Of a DNA stretch of 27,106 bases, positions 7,158 to 15,415 are shown piece by piece (positions within the stretch are counted from its first letter, which is position 1; each line of letters begins with the position of its first letter). Position numbers and translations under genes: made by a program. The notes below the pieces were generated by a model. The model was given only the letters and a program-made list of their open reading frames with translations. It was not told where the DNA came from and made no database searches. The stretch comes from a virus. Location: IMG/VR virus record IMGVR_UViG_3300030098_004780, positions 1 to 27,106 of that record; one strand, 5' to 3'.

Positions 7158-8020
7158 TGGCACATATATCACATAGTCAGTTTACCACTTATAACGATTG
7201 TAACCTTAAATGGAAACTTCGTTATATAGATAAGTTAGGAACTTTCGTAGGTAACATACATACTCTCTTTGGTTCAGCAATGCACACCGTAATACAAGAG
7301 TATCTATCGGTAATGTACAATAAATCTATTGTTGCTGCTGAGAAGATTAATATGGAGTCTCGGTTAAAAGAAGAGATGGTTGCCGAGTTTACTAAGATAA
7401 AAGAAAGTCAAAATGTGTTACCTTGTAGTCAAGACGAAATGATGGAGTTCTATCAAGATGGTCTTGCTATCTTAGAACATTTCAGAAAGTATCGTAATAA
7501 ATACTTTATGAAACAGAATTGGGAGTTAGTTGGTATAGAAGTTCCAATCCTAAAAGATGTCCAAGAGGGTGTGGAAATGATGGGTTTCTTGGATGTTGTT
7601 TTACGAAACAAGATATCAGGTAAGGTGGTTATCGTTGACCTAAAAACTGCTACTCGTGGTTGGACAGATTATCAGAAGAAGGATTTCAATAAGAAGTCTC
7701 AGTTATTGCTTTACAAGAAATATTACTCAGAACTATTTGATGTTCCGTTAGATAAGATAGATGTAATGTTTTTGATCCTAAAAAGAAAGATAGCTAAGAA
7801 TTCTGATTTTCTAATCACAAGACTACAGAAGTTTGAACCGGCAAACGGAGTTCCAAGTATTAATAAGGTTATGACTAAGTTTGATGAGTTTAGAAAAGGT
7901 GTGTTTGATGATAAGGGTAAATATCTATTAGAAAGAACTTACGCTGCGAAGCCAGGTAAGGTATGTAAGTTTTGTGAATTTTATGATACGGAGCATTGTA
8001 AATGGGGGAAAATCCTTTAA
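7157..8020 (+). CDS. RecB/Cas4-like PD-(D/E)XK nuclease with probable 4Fe-4S cluster
   Basis: 287 residues. The N-terminal helix SQFTTYNDCNLKWKLRY contains C15, and the C-terminus carries C270-KF-C273 and C281, which together form the AddB/Cas4-type iron-sulfur staple. The nuclease core shows H43 (GSAMHTVIQ), D146 (MGFLDVV) and the D161-L-K163 motif (VIVDLKT), followed by a conserved Gln region (SQLLLYKKYY). Family role: metal-dependent exonuclease or nickase used in recombination and end processing. No helicase domain is fused. It starts within the TAATG of the ClpP-like gene and overlaps the next gene by 19 bases. It may serve phage recombination or degrade host DNA; the exact substrate cannot be told from sequence. 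Confidence 0.88.
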   Translation: MAHISHSQFTTYNDCNLKWKLRYIDKLGTFVGNIHTLFGSAMHTVIQEYLSVMYNKSIVAAEKINMESRLKEEMVAEFTKIKESQNVLPCSQDEMMEFYQDGLAILEHFRKYRNKYFMKQNWELVGIEVPILKDVQEGVEMMGFLDVVLRNKISGKVVIVDLKTATRGWTDYQKKDFNKKSQLLLYKKYYSELFDVPLDKIDVMFLILKRKIAKNSDFLITRLQKFEPANGVPSINKVMTKFDEFRKGVFDDKGKYLLERTYAAKPGKVCKFCEFYDTEHCKWGKIL

Positions 8021-8418
8021 AGGTAGGAATTGTCGGTAGTCGAGAATACGAAAACCGAAAGAAGATAAAAGAATTTATTTTTAAATTAAAAGAAGAGAAA
8101 GGTCTCACCACAATCATCGTGAGTGGTGGTTGTCCCAAAGGAGCTGATTTTTATGCTAAAAAGTATGCTCTTGAATTGGGATTACAATATGAAGAGTATC
8201 CACCAGCACATCAGGCACATAATTTATATTGTCCACTACATGAGAGGAATTATGGTAAACCTTATAGTGTTAAAAACTTCTTTGCTCGTAATAAACAGAT
8301 TGCCATTCATTCAGAGTATGTTGTGGCATTTATTCCAAGAGGAGTTGAATCACCAGGTTCTGTATCAACCATAAATTATGCTAAGAAATTTGGAAAAAAA
8401 ACCCTTGTTATTAATTGA
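8002..8418 (+). CDS. SLOG-superfamily protein (DUF2493/YspA-like Rossmann fold)
   Basis: 138 residues, one Rossmann-like domain. The first strand VGIVGSREY (8-16) and SGGCPKGAD (41-49) are the two signature loops of DUF2493, part of the SLOG group related to DprA and LOG proteins. They are followed by AHNLYCPLH, an ARNKQIAIHSEYVVAF helix-strand and the third loop SPGSVSTINYA. Family knowledge: SLOG domains bind nucleotides or nucleotide-derived ligands, and several act as sensors in bacterial conflict systems. The start ATG lies inside the nuclease gene, with GGAG nine bases upstream, so the two are translationally coupled. Role unknown: nucleotide sensor or metabolism enzyme are both possible. 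Confidence 0.82.
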   Translation: MGENPLKVGIVGSREYENRKKIKEFIFKLKEEKGLTTIIVSGGCPKGADFYAKKYALELGLQYEEYPPAHQAHNLYCPLHERNYGKPYSVKNFFARNKQIAIHSEYVVAFIPRGVESPGSVSTINYAKKFGKKTLVIN

Positions 8419-8460
8419 GTCATATATTTATATATACGAGTTATAAACAAGGAATCGGTT

Positions 8461-8664
8461 ATGAAAAGAGATAGTTTAACAAAGTTGACATCTGTAAAAA
8501 TACTTAAATCACTATATGAACAATTTAAGTTTAAAACTGTCAACTCATCAATGAATTTACAAAAGTTAGTCAATCGTTCTATTCATCAATACATACATGA
8601 CAATACTATTCAGGAACAAATAGAAACTTATGACCAACTTCATGTAAGTGGGAGTCAATTCTGA
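8461..8664 (+). CDS. Ribbon-helix-helix-like small DNA-binding protein
   Basis: 67 residues. KLTSVKILKSLYEQFK could form the ribbon strand and first helix, and SSMNLQKLVNRSIHQYI the second helix of a ribbon-helix-helix (MetJ/Arc) fold. The pattern of a short strand, then Leu-Tyr-x-x-Phe, then LVNRSI is typical of phage-encoded RHH proteins. Such proteins usually dimerise and repress nearby promoters. It is preceded by the 42-base gap 8419-8460, which holds an AAGGA ribosome site seven bases before the ATG and AT-rich sequence that may contain a weak promoter. It overlaps the next gene by one base. A regulator for the downstream glycan cassette is possible but unproven. Confidence 0.65.
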   Translation: MKRDSLTKLTSVKILKSLYEQFKFKTVNSSMNLQKLVNRSIHQYIHDNTIQEQIETYDQLHVSGSQF

Positions 8665-8906
8665 TGAGAGAAGAATTAATTAAAGCTAGTAAAATACATT
8701 TTGAGGCACACATAGAAAAACATCGTATTAATGTTGAGAATCTATTACACAATTCAGTTGGTGTGGCAGAACACGCTGATATCATGGAAACTATAGAAAA
8801 AGAGTTAGAATTTATCGCCGAATATGATGATAAATTAAATGTTCTGAATAAATATTTTCCTAAAAATTATCAAGGTGATGACACAAGGAAGTTGATAAAT
8901 GGGTAA
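8664..8906 (+). CDS. Small conserved phage protein, unknown function
   Basis: 80 residues, predicted all-helical and highly charged. The segment with NSVGVAEHADIMETIEKEL resembles, from memory, a small hypothetical protein common in marine T4-like phages; I cannot name a function. No catalytic, metal-binding or membrane motif is visible. The start ATG overlaps the TGA of the RHH gene (TGATG), with GGGAG about nine bases upstream. The end overlaps the first glycosyltransferase gene by eight bases. It thus joins the RHH gene and the glycan cassette in one transcription unit. Confidence 0.6.
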   Translation: MREELIKASKIHFEAHIEKHRINVENLLHNSVGVAEHADIMETIEKELEFIAEYDDKLNVLNKYFPKNYQGDDTRKLING

Positions 8907-10260
8907 GAAAAAAATATTATTGATGTCTGATGACTTAAGGATGCATAGTGGAATAGCTACTGTGTCTAAAGATATTGTGTTTGAAACATTGAACGAATAC
9001 GATTGGGTTCAAATTGGTGGAGCTATAAAACATCCAGAGGAGGGTAAGATTGTTGATATGTCTGAAGGCCTTCAAAAAGACTTTGGGATAAAAGATGGAT
9101 ACCTTAGAATATATCCAGTTAGTGGGTATGGAAATGAGGATATACTTCGACAAGTTATAGAAATGGAAAAACCAGATGCCATACTTCACTACACAGATCC
9201 TCGTTTTTGGATTTGGTTCTATAATATGGAATCAGAAATCCGTAGAGATATTCCAATATTTTATTACAATATTTGGGATGACTTACCAGATCCTCAATAC
9301 AATACCAACTATTACAAGAGTTGTGATTTATTGATGGCAATATCAAAACAAACTTATGGTATCAATAAAAGATTATTACCTAATTATGAAGACTGGCAGA
9401 TAACTTATGTACCACATGGTATATCAAATAGAAGATTTCATAAAGTGGAAGATGACGATACTTCATTATTGGATTTTGATGCTAAATATGGTTTGTCCGA
9501 TAAAACCTTTAAAATACTTTACAGTAATAGAAACATTCGAAGAAAAATGCCAGGTGATGTTTTATTGGCTTATAAATATTTTATGGATGGATTAACACCT
9601 GAACAAAGAGAAGAATGTGTTCTTATTTATCATTGTGCTCCGATAGATGAAAATGGAACGGACTTGCCGAGAGTTCATAAACACCTATGTCCTGAATATG
9701 ATATTTGTTTTACATACGATGTCGATAATAGACCTTTTAATGATTCGGAGATGAACTTATTATTTAACTCTTCTGACGTTTATATCAATCTTGCTAGTAA
9801 TGAAGGGTTTGGTTTGGGTAGTTGTGAAGCACTTACTGTTGGAACACCAATTATTGTAAATGTTACTGGTGGTCTACAAGACCAATGTGGATTTAAGAAA
9901 GATGGTGAGTTCTTAACACCTGATGATTATATCGAGTTAGGTTCTAATCATACAGCAACTTATACTGAACATGGTGAATGGGTATTTCCTGTTTATCCAT
10001 CTAATAAATCTTTACAAGGTTCTCCAATGACACCTTACATTTTTGATGATAGATGTAAATCAGAAGATGCTGCTGTAAAGTTAAAAGAACTATATGACAT
10101 GGGTAGAGAAGAAAGAAAAAGACTTGGTTCGTTGGGAACAGAGTTTTGTAAAAATAATCTAATGACATCACAAGCTATGGGGCAGAGATTTATTGATTCT
10201 ATGAATGGTGCTTTTGATAATTGGAAACCACAACCCAAATATTACATGGAGGCAGTATGA
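8899..10260 (+). CDS. GT4-family glycosyltransferase (GT-B fold)
   Basis: 453 residues. The N-terminal domain begins KKILLMSDDLRMHSGIA, a Gly-containing acceptor loop, and the C-terminal donor domain has the strand KILYSNRNIRRKMPGD and the EX7E motif E302-GFGLGSC-E310 followed by ALTVGTPII, diagnostic of retaining GT4 enzymes using nucleotide-sugar donors. It is soluble, with no membrane helix. Sugar and acceptor are unknown. It begins the 18 kb glycan cassette and overlaps the next GT4 gene by ATGA, with GGAGG (10248-10252) as the ribosome site for that gene. The tail ends WKPQPKYYMEAV. Similar long GT4 proteins occur in large marine phages (recollection, not searched). Confidence 0.88.
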   Translation: MGKKKILLMSDDLRMHSGIATVSKDIVFETLNEYDWVQIGGAIKHPEEGKIVDMSEGLQKDFGIKDGYLRIYPVSGYGNEDILRQVIEMEKPDAILHYTDPRFWIWFYNMESEIRRDIPIFYYNIWDDLPDPQYNTNYYKSCDLLMAISKQTYGINKRLLPNYEDWQITYVPHGISNRRFHKVEDDDTSLLDFDAKYGLSDKTFKILYSNRNIRRKMPGDVLLAYKYFMDGLTPEQREECVLIYHCAPIDENGTDLPRVHKHLCPEYDICFTYDVDNRPFNDSEMNLLFNSSDVYINLASNEGFGLGSCEALTVGTPIIVNVTGGLQDQCGFKKDGEFLTPDDYIELGSNHTATYTEHGEWVFPVYPSNKSLQGSPMTPYIFDDRCKSEDAAVKLKELYDMGREERKRLGSLGTEFCKNNLMTSQAMGQRFIDSMNGAFDNWKPQPKYYMEAV

Positions 10261-11612
10261 AACGTTCAGTAGTTATGATTGCACCTTTTAATACCCGTAG
10301 TGGTTATGGTGACCATGCTCGTTCTCTTTTTTATTCTATTATGGATAGGGAAGATTTGGATATTAAATGTCTTGATGTTAAGTGGGGAAACACACCACGA
10401 AATCATCTAAGACCTGAGGTCCCAAGACATAGAAAGTTATTAGATAGTTTTGTAAATCAAGAACAAATACAAGGTCAACCAGACGTTCTTATTGATATCC
10501 GAATACCTAATGAGTTTGCCAGTGGTGCTAAGGTCAATATCGGTATAACTGCTGGTGTAGAAACAGATGTTGTGTCTCCTGAATTTTTAGAGGGTATGAA
10601 TCGAATGAACTTTAATATAGTTCCATCTAAATTTACGGCAGATACTTTCAATCGTTGTACATACGATAAGATGCAAGATTTACCCAATGGTCAAAAACAA
10701 AAAGCCGGTGAGATAAAGAATGAAAAACCTATAGCTGTATTGTTCGAGGGAGTTGATACAGACATATATTTTCCTAAAGAAAAACATGAATTAGAAAAAA
10801 ATGTGTATCAAGAATTAAATGAACTTATTAAAGAAGATTATGCTTATCTACATGTAGGGCAATGGGGTAAGGGTGGTTTTGGTGAAGATAGAAAAAACAT
10901 CGGAGTTTTAATAAAATCATTTTTGAAAGCATTTTCTAATATTATTAATCCACCAGCACTTGTTCTTAAAACCAGTGGTGCCAACTTTAGTATTCTTGAT
11001 AGAGACGAAACAAAGAAGAAAATACAAAAAGTAAAAGATATGTTTACGGGTGTAGACTTACCTAATATTTATTTAATACACGGTGACTTTACTATTGAAG
11101 AAATGTCAACACTTTACAATCATCCAAAGATTGCCGCTTTCATTACTTGTACTCATGGTGAGGGATTTGGAAGACCTATGTTAGAAGCCAGTTGCTGTGA
11201 CTTACCTGTGATTGCTACTAAATGGAGTGGTCATCTTGACTTTCTTACAGATTCAGAATCTATGTTGATTGATGGGTTTCTAAAAGAAGTTCCTAAATCG
11301 GCTTTGTGGAAACCAATTATTGTAGAACCGTCAAAGTGGTTTAATGTAAATGAAGCGGATGTAGTTAGAAAAATTAGAACTTTTCACAAGAAAAGAAAAT
11401 TAATACAAAAGAAAGCTACTCGTTTAGGTAAAAAAAACAGAAGAGAGTTTTCTCTAAAAGCTATGGCAAATAAATTTAATGGTATTATTAATGATGTGTT
11501 AAAAGAAACACCACAAGCTGTTAGTCTAAAATTACCAAAACTTAAAAAAGTTGATGGCGAAAATCCACAACCACCAAAACTTAAATTACCAAAATTAAAG
11601 AAGGTAACATAA
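10257..11612 (+). CDS. GT4-family glycosyltransferase with Lys-rich repeated tail
   Basis: 451 residues from the ATG at 10257, chosen because GGAGG stands five bases upstream and the ATG overlaps the preceding stop (ATGA); an upstream in-frame TTG at 10221 would add 12 residues without a ribosome site. The N-terminus SVVMIAPFNTRSGYGDHARS is a GT-B acceptor loop. The donor domain has the EX7E motif E302-GFGRPML-E310 followed by ASCCDLPVIATKWSGH. The last 30 residues carry two copies of LKLPKLKKV (424-432, 442-450) around a Pro-rich linker, giving a strongly basic tail that could bind nucleic acid, membrane or a partner. It is the second consecutive GT4 enzyme, so the two may add successive sugars. 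Confidence 0.88.
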   Translation: MKRSVVMIAPFNTRSGYGDHARSLFYSIMDREDLDIKCLDVKWGNTPRNHLRPEVPRHRKLLDSFVNQEQIQGQPDVLIDIRIPNEFASGAKVNIGITAGVETDVVSPEFLEGMNRMNFNIVPSKFTADTFNRCTYDKMQDLPNGQKQKAGEIKNEKPIAVLFEGVDTDIYFPKEKHELEKNVYQELNELIKEDYAYLHVGQWGKGGFGEDRKNIGVLIKSFLKAFSNIINPPALVLKTSGANFSILDRDETKKKIQKVKDMFTGVDLPNIYLIHGDFTIEEMSTLYNHPKIAAFITCTHGEGFGRPMLEASCCDLPVIATKWSGHLDFLTDSESMLIDGFLKEVPKSALWKPIIVEPSKWFNVNEADVVRKIRTFHKKRKLIQKKATRLGKKNRREFSLKAMANKFNGIINDVLKETPQAVSLKLPKLKKVDGENPQPPKLKLPKLKKVT

Positions 11613-12013
11613 TGGAAGATTTTGTGTTAAGAGTTAAGTGTCCACTAGAAACTTGTAGTGAGATAGAAGAGTCAATGGTATTGTTAGGTGATGGTGAACA
11701 AAATATGCAATGTTTAGCCTGTGGGTACGCTTCTAATAGTAAAATGAAAACTCACATCAAACCCTTTCCTGAAGATTTTAAAGATGTATGTATAGAAACA
11801 GATAAGGGTAGATATTGGGCACCATCGGTGTTCACCACGGAAAACTATAATGTTATTCCTATGGTTGATGATGGTGTATTAAAATGGAGAATATTTGCTC
11901 ATCAGAGTCCTGAGACAGAGGTGGTGGTTCCACTATTTTCTGATGCTTATAAAATGGTAGAAAAAATGGAGAAAGTTCTTGGCAAGACGATACAACAACA
12001 GACGGATAATTAA
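11612..12013 (+). CDS. Zinc-ribbon-containing hypothetical protein
   Basis: 133 residues. C10-PLET-C15 and C34-LA-C37 form a probable zinc site in the first 40 residues; the remainder is a beta-rich domain with RYWAPSVFTTENYNVIPM and a helical end. No catalytic motif is recognised. The ATG overlaps the previous stop codon (TAATG). The gene after it starts inside its last 35 bases. It sits between glycosyltransferases but looks like a phage accessory protein rather than a carbohydrate enzyme, and its function is unknown. Confidence 0.65.
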   Translation: MEDFVLRVKCPLETCSEIEESMVLLGDGEQNMQCLACGYASNSKMKTHIKPFPEDFKDVCIETDKGRYWAPSVFTTENYNVIPMVDDGVLKWRIFAHQSPETEVVVPLFSDAYKMVEKMEKVLGKTIQQQTDN

Positions 12014-12437
12014 GTCAATTCAAACAGTCCCATCTCGTAGGCTAATACCTGGTATGATAGTCACATTTAACTATTCTGAACAAGGTGTTATGGATCCTCG
12101 TCCTATTTTACTTTTTTTACATGAAGACAGTAAGACAAAAAATATTGAAGGTTTAAATTTAAATTATCTTAACCCAACTAAGTTAAAAAAATTATTCCAA
12201 GTAATGGATTTCAAAAAAACTAAGTTGGATGAAGTCGAAAATCTAATTAATTTAACTGATGATTATTTTAGGATTCAGATTTCTAACCCAAAGAAAAGGT
12301 CTGCAATGTCCACCAAAAGATTTTATAGTGATGTAATATTATCTGATAAATTTTTTAAAGAAGCATATAGAGCTTATAAAATAGGTAAATTGACCTCACT
12401 AAAAGTTACACAAATAAATACTCAATTTATTCAATGA
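11979..12437 (+). CDS. Conserved phage hypothetical protein (TTG start)
   Basis: 152 residues from a TTG start. This start is preferred because GGAG (11968-11971) lies seven bases upstream, although it overlaps the previous gene by 35 bases; the next in-frame ATG (12053) would remove 24 residues including the conserved-looking TVPSRRLIPGMIVTFNY stretch. That stretch, followed by RPILLFLHED and IEGLNLNYL, resembles small proteins found in many marine tailed phages (recollection). The second half is Lys-rich and helical. No enzyme or binding motif is recognised. It overlaps the GT2 gene by ATGA. Confidence 0.6.
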   Translation: MARRYNNRRIIKSIQTVPSRRLIPGMIVTFNYSEQGVMDPRPILLFLHEDSKTKNIEGLNLNYLNPTKLKKLFQVMDFKKTKLDEVENLINLTDDYFRIQISNPKKRSAMSTKRFYSDVILSDKFFKEAYRAYKIGKLTSLKVTQINTQFIQ

Positions 12438-13066
12438 AAATTAGTTACTCAATGTTGGTTCATAATGAAACCGACACTCTTGAAAAATTATTAGAATTTT
12501 TAGTAAAATTTAAACAACCACAGGACGAGATCGTTGTATTAGATGATTATTCTACTGAGGAAAAAACTAAAGCTATTTTGGATTATTATTCATCAGCAGA
12601 AAATGTTGTATTAGACCAAAGAAATCTATTACATGATTTTGCCAGTCAAAAAAACTACCTTAAGAATATGTGTTCTGGTGATTATAGTTTTAATTTGGAT
12701 GCGGATGAAATGGTTTCACATTGGTTCATGAAAGATATACATGAGATACTTGATGGTAATGAAGTTGATTTGATATATGTTCCAAGAATAAACACGGTAG
12801 ATGGGATAACGGAAGAGCATTGTAGAATGTATGGGTATCAAATAAATGAAAAGGGATGGATAAACTATCCTGACTGGCAAGGTCGTATCTTTCGTAACCG
12901 ACCAAACATACGTTGGGAAAAACCTGTCCACGAACAGATAGTGGGATTTCAAACTTATGCACATTTACCGATGGAGCAAAAGTATTCTATTGTTCACCCA
13001 AAAACAATACAGAGACAAGTAGAGCAGAATAGATTTTATAATGAAGAAATAAACAGTATCAAATGA
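12434..13066 (+). CDS. GT2-family glycosyltransferase (WaaE-like)
   Basis: 210 residues. The GT-A fold signature is clear: MLVHNETDTLEKLL at the N-terminus, VVLDDYSTE (D37-D38) for nucleotide binding, and the metal-binding LDADE (D89, D91). The later DWQGRIFRN and KPVHEQI (H166, E167) are characteristic of the WaaE/KdtX type of GT2 that transfers glucose or similar sugars to lipopolysaccharide core or other acceptors. It is soluble and compact, near the minimal GT2 size. Flanking 4-base overlaps on both sides place it within a coupled run of glycosyltransferases. The acceptor cannot be inferred. Confidence 0.85.
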   Translation: MKISYSMLVHNETDTLEKLLEFLVKFKQPQDEIVVLDDYSTEEKTKAILDYYSSAENVVLDQRNLLHDFASQKNYLKNMCSGDYSFNLDADEMVSHWFMKDIHEILDGNEVDLIYVPRINTVDGITEEHCRMYGYQINEKGWINYPDWQGRIFRNRPNIRWEKPVHEQIVGFQTYAHLPMEQKYSIVHPKTIQRQVEQNRFYNEEINSIK

Positions 13067-13932
13067 TTTTTCTTCGAATTTTAGACAATAATTTATATCA
13101 TGTTAAAGAAACTGATAATTTAGGTTTCGAAAAATCTGAGGGTTTATTTATACCAGATGAGTATTTAGATAGGCAAGAATTTATGGTTATGAAGACTGCT
13201 AGTGGTATTGGTGATTGGGGCATTGTGACAGCTATGCCAAGATTACTTAAAGAAAAGTATCCTAATTGTAAAGTGGTCGTACCATCTAAAAAACTTTTAA
13301 AAAAATTATTCGGACAAGAACATAATAATGTTCATATAACATTTGACAATAATCCATATATAGATGAGTTTGTTGATAAAATAGATGGTGAAGTATACCA
13401 CGACCATTACAGAATATATGATAAAGATAATCCAAACATACCATTAGTAAAACAAATGCTAACTTTTTGGCAATTCAATAAGGAGGAAATAAAAGATTCT
13501 CAACCAGAGGTATATTGGTCTGATGAGGAAAGGGAATTGGGTGATGCTATCATTAGTGAATATGTTGGTAATAAAGAGTTTGGTTGTTTGTTAATATCAG
13601 ACAGATTTGGCACACAGTATGGTAAGTATGATGAAGAATCTTACAAAAATGACTATACTAAAATAGATAAATTTTTAAACGATAATAAACTTCCATATTT
13701 TTATTGGAGCTATAAGGACTTGGATGATATAGGGTATAAAACGGTTGATAAAGCTTTAGATATGAAACATATGCATTTGAGAATACAGCTTTATATAAAA
13801 TCTAAAGCCAAAGTGAATATAAGTAATCAATGTGGTGCTAATCACATCGTTGCCAGATACTCAGATTGTTATGAGGTACAAAGACAATTTCCAATAGCAC
13901 ATAATTTTGTAGAAGGGGAAACCTATCTGTGA
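13063..13932 (+). CDS. GT9/heptosyltransferase-like protein
   Basis: 289 residues. MKTASGIGDWGIVTAMPRLL (G48-I-G50-D51) followed by YPNCKVVVPSKKL matches the N-terminal Rossmann strand and helix of GT9 (heptosyltransferase-type) GT-B enzymes, where the Gly-x-Gly-Asp loop contacts the acceptor. In the C-terminal half, LRIQLYIKSKAKVNISNQCGANHIVARY resembles the donor-domain segment that warns of an unoccupied sugar site in GT9. The usual ADP-heptose motif (DTG-L-HLA) is not evident, so the donor is uncertain. The start is the ATG overlapping the GT2 stop. The end overlaps the next gene, which begins with GTG. Moderate confidence in family, low in substrate. Confidence 0.6.
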   Translation: MIFLRILDNNLYHVKETDNLGFEKSEGLFIPDEYLDRQEFMVMKTASGIGDWGIVTAMPRLLKEKYPNCKVVVPSKKLLKKLFGQEHNNVHITFDNNPYIDEFVDKIDGEVYHDHYRIYDKDNPNIPLVKQMLTFWQFNKEEIKDSQPEVYWSDEERELGDAIISEYVGNKEFGCLLISDRFGTQYGKYDEESYKNDYTKIDKFLNDNKLPYFYWSYKDLDDIGYKTVDKALDMKHMHLRIQLYIKSKAKVNISNQCGANHIVARYSDCYEVQRQFPIAHNFVEGETYL

Positions 13933-14615
13933 ACAAAAAAATTGTATATACTTCTGTATTTGGAAACTATGATGATGTAGTAGAACCACAGTTACCGGAA
14001 GGTTGGGATTGGAAGTGTTTTAGTGAGCAAAATAGTTTACCTATATATGAAGATAACATGAGAAATGCTAAACGATATAAGATACTACCACATAGGTTTC
14101 TCGAAGGATATGAAATCAGTATTTACATAGATGGTAATTATATAATAAAGAGAGATGTTAATGAGTTAGTAGATAAATATTTAAATAATGTTAATGCAGT
14201 TTTTCATAATCATGATTCACAACCGGCCTATGATAAAAGAAATTGTATTTATGATGAGGCTAGAACTATTCTGATGTTCGGTGAAAAAAATATGAAAATA
14301 ACTCCTGAAAGAGGAATGAAAAATTATAAAGATAATCCAAAAGTCATAATAAATCAAATGGAAAGATATATGAATGATAATTATCCTGAACAGAATGGAT
14401 TAATAACTGGTGGTGTAATATTAAGAAGACATAATGAGAAAGATTGTATTAAGGTTATGGAAGATTGGTGGAAAGAAATTAAATATGGTAGTAAGAGAGA
14501 TCAATTGAGTTTTAATTACGTTGCTTGGAAAAATAAATTTAAATTTAATTATATGAATAGTGATTGTAGAGACAATTTATATTTTTACTTAGACAAACAT
14601 ACAGGTAAAAAATGA
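13929..14615 (+). CDS. DUF616-family putative glycosyltransferase (GTG start)
   Basis: 228 residues starting at a GTG that overlaps the preceding TGA; a purine-rich GAAGGGGAAA lies upstream. The order of motifs fits DUF616: YTSVFGNYD (7-15), WDWKCFSE, IYIDGNY (D68, N70, the site of the metal-binding DxD-like motif), a conserved NCIYDEA and the C-terminal LRRHN then SKRDQLSFNYVAW. DUF616 proteins (plant TOD1/MUCI70-like and bacterial relatives) are predicted or shown to be GT-A glycosyltransferases. Arg codons are almost all AGA, unlike the replisome genes. Coupled to both neighbours. Confidence 0.78.
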   Translation: MNKKIVYTSVFGNYDDVVEPQLPEGWDWKCFSEQNSLPIYEDNMRNAKRYKILPHRFLEGYEISIYIDGNYIIKRDVNELVDKYLNNVNAVFHNHDSQPAYDKRNCIYDEARTILMFGEKNMKITPERGMKNYKDNPKVIINQMERYMNDNYPEQNGLITGGVILRRHNEKDCIKVMEDWWKEIKYGSKRDQLSFNYVAWKNKFKFNYMNSDCRDNLYFYLDKHTGKK

Positions 14616-15415
14616 AGAATATAATTTTTATACCTTATATAAAAAGAGAAAAAAATGTAACTGCTCAATCAAGTATAGGTCATTCAAATAGACATCAAGG
14701 TTATGAATATGGAATAAACTCTTGGAAAGCTTGGGCTGAAAAAAATGGACACGAGGTTTACATTATGTCAGAGTTATTATGTCCAGAATCTCATATGTTA
14801 ATAACTTGGCAGAGATGGCGTGTTTTAGATATACTAGAGCACAATCAAATAGAGTATGACCAAGTATTAGTTGTTGATGCTGATTCTATAGTTCATCCTA
14901 ATTGTCCTGATTTTTTTGAATTAACAAATAATCAATTCACAAGTGTTCTTACTGATGGTGATTATGAGTGGGTAAATAGAGCTATCAATGGTTACTCTAA
15001 AATGTTTTGGAACAAAGGGTTTTGTATACCATCTTATGAGTTTTTTCAAACTGGCTTTGTGATTATTAGTAAGAAACACAAATGGTTTTTTGATAAAGTT
15101 TTTGATTTTTATGAAAAAAATAGAAAAAAAATTATAGAATCTTATGATATACTACTTACTGGAAGTGATATAGCATTGATAAATTGCATGAGAAAAGAGT
15201 TTAACTTAGAGCTGAACTTACTACCAAGACAATTTGGTATGATGGATATGGTTAGAAAGAATTTGTTTTATCATCATCCAAAATGTTATTGGGAAGATAG
15301 CTTAACTAATTTGTATAATTCGGGTTGGGTTTACCAATTCAATGCTATACCTCACAATGATATGGGTAGAGATAGGACTTATTGGATGAAGAGAGTTTAT
15401 GAGGAGTTATTTTGA
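14612..15415 (+). CDS. GT-A-fold glycosyltransferase, family uncertain
   Basis: 267 residues. The strand QVLVVDADSIVHPN contains a DxD motif (D89-A-D91) expected for metal-nucleotide binding. It is followed by FFQTGFVIISKK, TGSDIALINCMRKEF and LNLLPRQFGMMDM, the order seen in GT8-like and similar retaining GT-A enzymes (donor loop, then a late Leu-Pro-x-x-Phe segment). I do not recognise a closer family. The N-terminal ITWQRWRVLDIL helix is typical of enzymes that read a nearby partner. ATGA overlap upstream, TTGA overlap downstream. Predicted soluble. Confidence 0.6.
   Translation: MKNIIFIPYIKREKNVTAQSSIGHSNRHQGYEYGINSWKAWAEKNGHEVYIMSELLCPESHMLITWQRWRVLDILEHNQIEYDQVLVVDADSIVHPNCPDFFELTNNQFTSVLTDGDYEWVNRAINGYSKMFWNKGFCIPSYEFFQTGFVIISKKHKWFFDKVFDFYEKNRKKIIESYDILLTGSDIALINCMRKEFNLELNLLPRQFGMMDMVRKNLFYHHPKCYWEDSLTNLYNSGWVYQFNAIPHNDMGRDRTYWMKRVYEELF

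Noticed and set aside
8123-8374. + strand ORF of 83 codons inside the SLOG gene
   Set aside because: It lies in an alternative frame within a gene with clear DUF2493 motifs and has no recognisable domain.
8405-8434. Possible promoter TTGTTA-N18-TATATA, or TTGAGT at 8415, before the RHH gene
   Set aside because: Each hexamer matches consensus poorly or the spacing is wrong; AT-rich sequence alone explains it. Kept only as a possibility in the RHH entry.
10221-10256. Extended start (TTG at 10221) for the second GT4 gene
   Set aside because: No ribosome site precedes it, it lies wholly inside the previous gene, and the ATG at 10257 has GGAGG at good spacing and begins the conserved strand.
12716-12964. 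Antisense ORFs opposite the GT2 gene
   Set aside because: They lie opposite a gene with clear GT2 motifs, have no ribosome site or family signature, and the whole window is coded on the + strand.
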